Assembly (NCBI RefSeq): GCF_026898115.1
Contig: NZ_CP114036.1
Location: forward strand, 9,170,001-9,234,000
From: Streptomyces sp. S465
GTDB lineage: Bacteria; Actinomycetota; Actinomycetes; Streptomycetales; Streptomycetaceae
DNA length: 64,000 nucleotides
Reading direction: 5' to 3'
Below, piece by piece: positions 60,032 through 64,000 of the stretch (the stretch's first letter is position 1; every line of letters begins with the position of its first letter). Made by a program: the position numbers and the translations under genes. The notes beneath the pieces were generated by a model. It was given only the letters and a program-made list of their open reading frames with translations, was not told the origin of the DNA and made no database searches.

Positions 60032-61390
60032 GTGACCACGCGATCCGAGACGAAGACCACGCTCGCGCACCTGCTCACCGAGATCGAGCACCGCAACCCG
60101 GCCCAGCCGGAGTTCCACCAGGCCGTCCACGAGGTTCTGGAGACGCTGGCGCCGGTCGTCGCGGCCCGCCCCGAGTACGCCGACCCCGGGCTGATCGAGC
60201 GGCTGTGCGAGCCGGAGCGGCAGGTCATCTTCCGGGTGCCGTGGCAGGACGATCAGGGCCGCGTTCGCGTCAACCGGGGCTTCCGGGTGGAGTTCAACAG
60301 CGCGCTCGGCCCCTACAAGGGCGGCCTGCGCTTCCACCCGTCGGTGAACCTCGGCGTCATCAAGTTCCTGGGGTTCGAGCAGATCTTCAAGAACGCGTTG
60401 ACGGACCTCGGCATCGGCGGCGGCAAGGGCGGCAGCGACTTCGACCCACACGGGCGCAGCGACGCGGAGGTCATGCGGTTCTGCCAGTCGTTCATGACGG
60501 AGCTGTACCGGCACATCGGCGAGCACACGGACGTGCCCGCGGGTGACATCGGCGTCGGCGGCCGGGAGATCGGCTACCTGTTCGGCCAGTACCGGCGCAT
60601 CACCAACCGCTGGGAGGCCGGCGTCCTCACCGGCAAGGGTCAGGGCTGGGGCGGCTCGCTGATCCGGCCGGAGGCCACCGGATACGGCAACGTCCTCTTC
60701 GCGGCCGCGATGCTGCGCGAGCGCGGCGAGGACCTGGAAGGCCGGACGGCGGTCGTCTCCGGCTCCGGCAACGTCGCCATCTACACCATCGAAAAGCTGG
60801 CCGCTCTCGGTGCCAATGCCGTGACCTGCTCGGATTCGTCCGGCTACGTGGTCGATGAGAAGGGCATCGACCTCGACCTCCTCAAGCAGGTCAAAGAGGT
60901 CGAGCGCGGCCGGGTGGATACGTACGCCGAGCGTCGGGGCGCTTCGGCCCGCTTCGTGCCCGGCGGGCGGGTCTGGGAGGTTCCGGCCGACATCGCGCTG
61001 CCGTCGGCCACCCAGAACGAGCTGGACGACAAGGATGCGGTCGCTCTGATCCGCAACGGGGTGAAGGCGGTCTCGGAAGGCGCCAACATGCCGACGACCC
61101 CGGAGGCGGTGCACCTGTTCCAGCAGGCGGGCGTCGCGTTCGGGCCCGGCAAGGCGGCCAACGCCGGTGGCGTCGCGGTCAGCGCCCTGGAGATGGCCCA
61201 GAACCACGCCCGTACCTCGTGGACGGCGGCGCGGGTCGAGGAGGAGCTGACCCACATCATGAACAACATCCACACCACCTGCCATGAGACCGCCGAGCGC
61301 TACGGCGCCCCCGATGACTATGTGACGGGCGCGAACATCGCGGGCTTCGAGCGGGTGGCGGACGCGATGCTGGCCCAGGGCGTCATCTGA
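60032..61390 (+). CDS. gdhA: NADP-type glutamate dehydrogenase
   Basis: A 452-residue glutamate dehydrogenase of the hexameric ~50-kDa class. RVNRGFRVEFNSALGPYKGGLRFHP (seen as GFRVEFNSALGPYKGG) is the glutamate-binding region with catalytic Lys in FHP...; GIGGGKGGSDFDP holds the active-site Lys; RPEATGYGNV and VSGSGNVAIYT form the coenzyme domain; EGANMPTTPEA is conserved. It aminates 2-oxoglutarate with ammonia. I start it at GTG 60032, which follows AAAGGG. A GlnR-like box stands upstream, so expression should respond to ammonium. Confidence 0.93.
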   Translation: MTTRSETKTTLAHLLTEIEHRNPAQPEFHQAVHEVLETLAPVVAARPEYADPGLIERLCEPERQVIFRVPWQDDQGRVRVNRGFRVEFNSALGPYKGGLRFHPSVNLGVIKFLGFEQIFKNALTDLGIGGGKGGSDFDPHGRSDAEVMRFCQSFMTELYRHIGEHTDVPAGDIGVGGREIGYLFGQYRRITNRWEAGVLTGKGQGWGGSLIRPEATGYGNVLFAAAMLRERGEDLEGRTAVVSGSGNVAIYTIEKLAALGANAVTCSDSSGYVVDEKGIDLDLLKQVKEVERGRVDTYAERRGASARFVPGGRVWEVPADIALPSATQNELDDKDAVALIRNGVKAVSEGANMPTTPEAVHLFQQAGVAFGPGKAANAGGVAVSALEMAQNHARTSWTAARVEEELTHIMNNIHTTCHETAERYGAPDDYVTGANIAGFERVADAMLAQGVI

Positions 61391-61417
61391 ACCCGGCAGG
61401 AACCGGGAAGCAGGGAG

Positions 61418-61454
61418 CCACGTGCGCAGGAAGGAGACGGTCCGGCGCACGTGG
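61418..61454. terminator. Hairpin between convergent gdhA and dgoD
   Basis: CCACGTGCGC (61418-61427) pairs perfectly with GCGCACGTGG (61445-61454) around a 17-base loop, in the 92-bp gap between the two converging stops. A shorter CCCGG-caggaa-CCGGG hairpin begins two bases after the gdhA stop. Together they probably terminate transcription from both sides. Confidence 0.5.
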
Positions 61455-61482
61455 TCCATGAGCGGCTGGAGATCCGGTCACC

Positions 61483-62628
61483 TCACCACTCGGCGAAGCT
61501 TCCGTCGGGGTGGCGCCACACCGGGTTGCGCCAGGCCGGCGCCGAGGCGTCGGCCCGGCGTACGGCGGCCTCGTCCACGGTGATGCCGAGTCCGGGCAGC
61601 GTGGTGCGCTGGGCGTGGCCGTCGGTGAAGCGGAACGGGGCCGGGTCGAGCACGTAGGACAGCAGGTCGGCGCTCTTGTTGTAGTGGATGCCGAGACTCT
61701 GCTCCTGGATCAGGAAGTTCGGGGTGGCGAACGCGACCTGGAGGCTGGCCGCGAGGGCGAGCGGGCCGAGTGGACAGTGCGGCGCGAGCAGCGCGCCGAA
61801 GGTCTCGGCGACCGCCGCGATGCGGTGCACCTCGGAGATGCCCCCGGCGTGCGAGAGATCGGGCTGTGCCACGGCGATACCGGCCTGGAACGCGGGCAGG
61901 AACTCGGCGCGGGAGAAGAGCCGTTCACCGGTGGCGATCGGGACGGCCGTGGACTCCACGAGCCGTGGCAGCAGTGGCGTGTGCTCGGGCAGTACGGGCT
62001 CCTCGGCGAAGAGCGGGTGCAGGGGTGCGATCAGCTCCAGCACGCGGCGCGCGCCGGCGGGTGTGAACCTGCCGTGGAAGTCGATTGCCATGTCCCGGTC
62101 CGGGCCCAGGGCCTCGCGGGCCGTCGCCGCCCGCTCCACCACGGCGGCGGTCTCGGCGGCCGTGGGCAGCGGGGAGGTACGCCCGGCGGCGTTCATCTTC
62201 ACCGCGGTGAAACCGGCCTCGACCTGCGCGGCGATGTGTTCGGCCAGCTCCGCGGGCTCGTCCCCGCCGACCCAGGCGTAGACCCGTACCGCGTCGCGGA
62301 CCGGGCCGCCCAGCAGCGCGTGCACCGGTACTCCGTACGCCTTGCCGGCGATGTCCCACAGCGCCTGGTCGAGTCCGGCGACGGCGCTGGAGAGGACCGG
62401 GCCGCCACGGTAGAACCCGCCCTTGGTGAGGACCTGCCAGTGATCCTGGATGCGCAACGGGTCCTGACCGATCAGATACTCGGCGAGGGTGGCCACGGCC
62501 GTGCGCACCACCTCCGCCCGGCCCTCGACCACGGGCTCGCCCCAGCCGACGATGCCGTCGTCGGTCTCCACCCGGCAGAACAGCCAGCGGGGCGGCAGCC
62601 GGAACGTCTCGATGCGGGTGATCTTCAC
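61483..62628 (-). CDS. dgoD: D-galactonate dehydratase
   Basis: A 381-residue enolase-superfamily enzyme whose length and sequence fit D-galactonate dehydratase closely: KITRIETFRLPPRW, GWGEPVVEGRA, GFYRGGPVLSSAVAGLDQAL, YAWVGGDEP, the DFHGR metal/His block, FAEEPVLPEH, GERLFSR, QPDLSHAGGISE, LAPHCPLGPLALA and the end PAWRNPVWRHPDGSFAEW. It dehydrates D-galactonate to 2-keto-3-deoxygalactonate (De Ley-Doudoroff route). GTG 62628 is chosen because VKITRIE matches the known N-terminus. No kinase or aldolase of the pathway is in the window, so the gene is isolated here. It diverges from pxpA. Confidence 0.9.
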   Translation of the reverse strand: MKITRIETFRLPPRWLFCRVETDDGIVGWGEPVVEGRAEVVRTAVATLAEYLIGQDPLRIQDHWQVLTKGGFYRGGPVLSSAVAGLDQALWDIAGKAYGVPVHALLGGPVRDAVRVYAWVGGDEPAELAEHIAAQVEAGFTAVKMNAAGRTSPLPTAAETAAVVERAATAREALGPDRDMAIDFHGRFTPAGARRVLELIAPLHPLFAEEPVLPEHTPLLPRLVESTAVPIATGERLFSRAEFLPAFQAGIAVAQPDLSHAGGISEVHRIAAVAETFGALLAPHCPLGPLALAASLQVAFATPNFLIQEQSLGIHYNKSADLLSYVLDPAPFRFTDGHAQRTTLPGLGITVDEAAVRRADASAPAWRNPVWRHPDGSFAEW

Positions 62629-62781
62629 GGGAGGGCCGGCCTTTCGTGAGGGGCTGAGGGAACCAAGTCTGGTCGAGTCCCGGCGTGTTTCCACACCCCC
62701 GTGTACGCACCCATCGCGAACCGCTATGCGGCCATGGGCCTTCCTGATGTGCGCTTCTTCTCCGGTCCCGCCCGCTCTAGC

Positions 62782-62803
62782 GTCTGGGCCAGACACGGTC
62801 TGG
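62782..62803. promoter_or_regulatory. Triple half-site operator between dgoD and pxpA
   Basis: GTCTGG-g-CCAGAC-acg-GTCTGG: three copies of one 6-bp half-site in alternating orientation, forming two overlapping inverted repeats. It lies 28 bp before the pxpA start in the 203-bp divergent region. TAGCGT at 62778-62783, touching the first half-site, is a possible -10 for pxpA, so a bound protein would cover the start of transcription. Confidence 0.5.
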
Positions 62804-62831
62804 TGGTTTTCCAAAGGGAGGGAGCAGCACT

Positions 62832-63611
62832 GTGCCTGTTGTCGATCTGGTCGCGGATCTCGGAGAGAGCTTCGGGGCCTACACCATGGGCAATGACGCC
62901 GAACTGCTGAAACTGCTGACGTCCGCGAACGTCGCCTGCGGATTCCACGCGGGCGACCCGCGGGTGATGGACACGACCGTACGGACCTGCGTGGAGCGCG
63001 GCGTCCGCATCGGCGCACACCCGAGCTTCCCCGACCTGGTGGGCTTCGGACGCCGGGCGATGGACCTGACCCCCGACGAGGTGCGCACCGACGTGCTGTA
63101 CCAGATCGGGGCGCTGTCCGCGTTCACCCGCGCGCACGGCACCCGGATCGAGCACCTGGCTCCGCACGGGCGCCTGGGCAACCTCGTCGTCACCCGGCGC
63201 GACTACGCCGAGGCCGTCGCCGACGCCGTCGAGGCCTTCGACCCGTCACTGGTGATCCTGATGCAGGAGGGCGAGATGGCCGCCGTGGCCCGCGAACGCG
63301 GCCTGCGCATGGCCATGGTCGGCATCGCCGACCGCGCCTACGAGGACGACGGCACTTTGGTGTCGCGGTCCGAGCCCGGCGCCGTGCTGCACGACCCGGA
63401 CGAGGTCACCCGCCGGACCGTCCGCATGGTCACCGAGGGGCTGATCACCAGCCGGAACGGCAAGGACATCGCGGTGCGGACGGACTGCGTGCAGCTCCAC
63501 GGCGACGGCCCGGCGGCCCTCCAGCTCGCGACCCGTATCCGTGACGAACTTCAGGCCGCCGGTGTCCGGCTGGCGCCCCTGGACGAGGTACTGGGCGCGC
63601 CGGCCGCATGA
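62832..63611 (+). CDS. pxpA: 5-oxoprolinase subunit PxpA (LamB/YcsF family)
   Basis: A 259-residue LamB/YcsF protein. DLVADLGESFGAY, NVACGFHAGDP, GVRIGAHPSFPDL and the C-terminal CVQLHGDGPAAL are the family hallmarks. Together with PxpB and PxpC it hydrolyses 5-oxoproline (pyroglutamate) to glutamate using ATP. The GTG start follows a GGAGGGAG run. It overlaps pxpB by ATGA. Confidence 0.92.
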   Translation: MPVVDLVADLGESFGAYTMGNDAELLKLLTSANVACGFHAGDPRVMDTTVRTCVERGVRIGAHPSFPDLVGFGRRAMDLTPDEVRTDVLYQIGALSAFTRAHGTRIEHLAPHGRLGNLVVTRRDYAEAVADAVEAFDPSLVILMQEGEMAAVARERGLRMAMVGIADRAYEDDGTLVSRSEPGAVLHDPDEVTRRTVRMVTEGLITSRNGKDIAVRTDCVQLHGDGPAALQLATRIRDELQAAGVRLAPLDEVLGAPAA

Positions 63612-64000
63612 CGGACACGCGCGCAGCGACGACGATGGCCATCTCGCTGTGCGGCGACGCCGCTGTGCGCGTCGCCGTCGACGGCGACGACACCGACCAG
63701 GTGTGGACGGCCGTGCACCGGCTCGCCGGATGGCTCAACCACGGGGGGATCCATCCCACGGTGACGGCCGTGCCCACCTACGACGCGGTGCTCGTGGAGT
63801 TCGACCCGTACTACACCACGGGTGAGGAGATCGCCTCGCTCATCCGCTCCTGGGACACCGCCGCGCCGGCCGGCGAGAGCGGCGCGGCCGGCGGCGGCGT
63901 CATCGGCGGCGTCATCGACGTGCCGGTGCTCTTCGGTGGCGAGGCCGGCCCCGACCTGGAGTGGGTGGCCGACGTGGTCGGCCACCCGGTGCCCAAGATC
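63608..64000 (+). CDS. pxpB: 5-oxoprolinase subunit PxpB (KipI/AHS1), partial
   Basis: An open frame from ATG 63608 (ATGA overlap with pxpA) to the window edge, 131 codons, no stop reached. LCGDAAVRVAV, HPTVTAVPTYDAVLVEFDP and IDVPVLFGGEAGPDLEWVA are characteristic of the PxpB/KipI family, usually about 200-230 residues, so roughly the last third is outside the window. pxpC is expected next. A Gly/Ala-rich insert (GESGAAGGGVIGG) precedes the conserved second half. Confidence 0.88.
   Translation, partial: MTDTRAATTMAISLCGDAAVRVAVDGDDTDQVWTAVHRLAGWLNHGGIHPTVTAVPTYDAVLVEFDPYYTTGEEIASLIRSWDTAAPAGESGAAGGGVIGGVIDVPVLFGGEAGPDLEWVADVVGHPVPKI

Noticed and set aside
1..64000. CRISPR arrays, tRNA or rRNA genes, insertion sequences, prophage genes
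   Set aside because: I looked for regularly spaced repeats, cloverleaf-like segments, transposase motifs and phage structural genes and saw none; the many decayed genes show no transposon ends.

Overview
The window reads as a piece of a Streptomyces (or close actinomycete) chromosome, probably from a variable arm. Base composition is very G+C-rich, genes are packed with GTGA/ATGA stop-start overlaps, GTG starts are common, and the only in-frame TTA leucine codons I noticed lie in the biosynthetic cluster, as expected for bldA-dependent secondary metabolism. I saw no rRNA, tRNA, CRISPR array, insertion sequence or prophage.

1-19.3 kb: a non-ribosomal peptide cluster in two convergent operons that meet at a hairpin near 9.33 kb. 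The rightward operon holds an O-methyltransferase-like enzyme, a two-gene ABC exporter with one consensus and one degenerate ATP site, an NRPS protein with only the C-terminal half of a condensation domain before A-PCP, a PGM1-like ATP-grasp peptide ligase and a discrete PCP. The leftward operon holds PCP-C-A-PCP-TE, a free-standing hydrolase/thioesterase with a Cys nucleophile elbow, A-PCP and A-PCP-C. The product is unknown to me.

19.3-24.6 kb: a nitrogen-scavenging operon (GntR regulator, NCS1 permease, biuret hydrolase, allophanate hydrolase) with a GlnR-type box upstream. 24.5-25.5 kb is a patch of decayed genes (MarR, ferredoxin reductase).

25.5-31.9 kb: a very unusual three-domain glycosyltransferase, a small secreted protein with a duplicated Cys motif, a GT2 glycosyltransferase and, on the opposite strand, a PAS-GAF-PP2C-ATPase signalling protein.

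32.0-54.2 kb: a TetR regulator followed by two transcription units (transporter plus MmgE/PrpD; then an unbroken 18-kb run from hyuA-like to aldehyde dehydrogenase). Each is preceded by a sigma70-type promoter whose 17-nt spacer carries the same inverted repeat CGACA-N3-TGTCG. The genes encode ATP-dependent hydantoinase/oxoprolinase-type subunits, CoA ligase, cyclase-family hydrolase, SCP2-thiolase plus DUF35, F420-type flavoenzyme, 2-oxoacid:ferredoxin oxidoreductase, 2-hydroxyacid dehydrogenase, alcohol and aldehyde dehydrogenases and a mesaconyl-CoA C1-C4 transferase. This looks like an inducible pathway for an organic acid whose identity I cannot tell.

54.2-58.4 kb: a beta-propeller lipoprotein, acyl-CoA dehydrogenase, a mesaconyl-C4-CoA hydratase-like protein and short remnants of an F420 enzyme and of a CitE-type lyase. 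With the CoA transferase these point to a mesaconyl-CoA to citramalyl-CoA route that has lost its local lyase.

58.3-64 kb: a phosphotransferase, a frameshifted pseudogene, NADP-type glutamate dehydrogenase behind a GlnR-type box, D-galactonate dehydratase, and 5-oxoprolinase subunits pxpA and pxpB (pxpB cut by the window edge).
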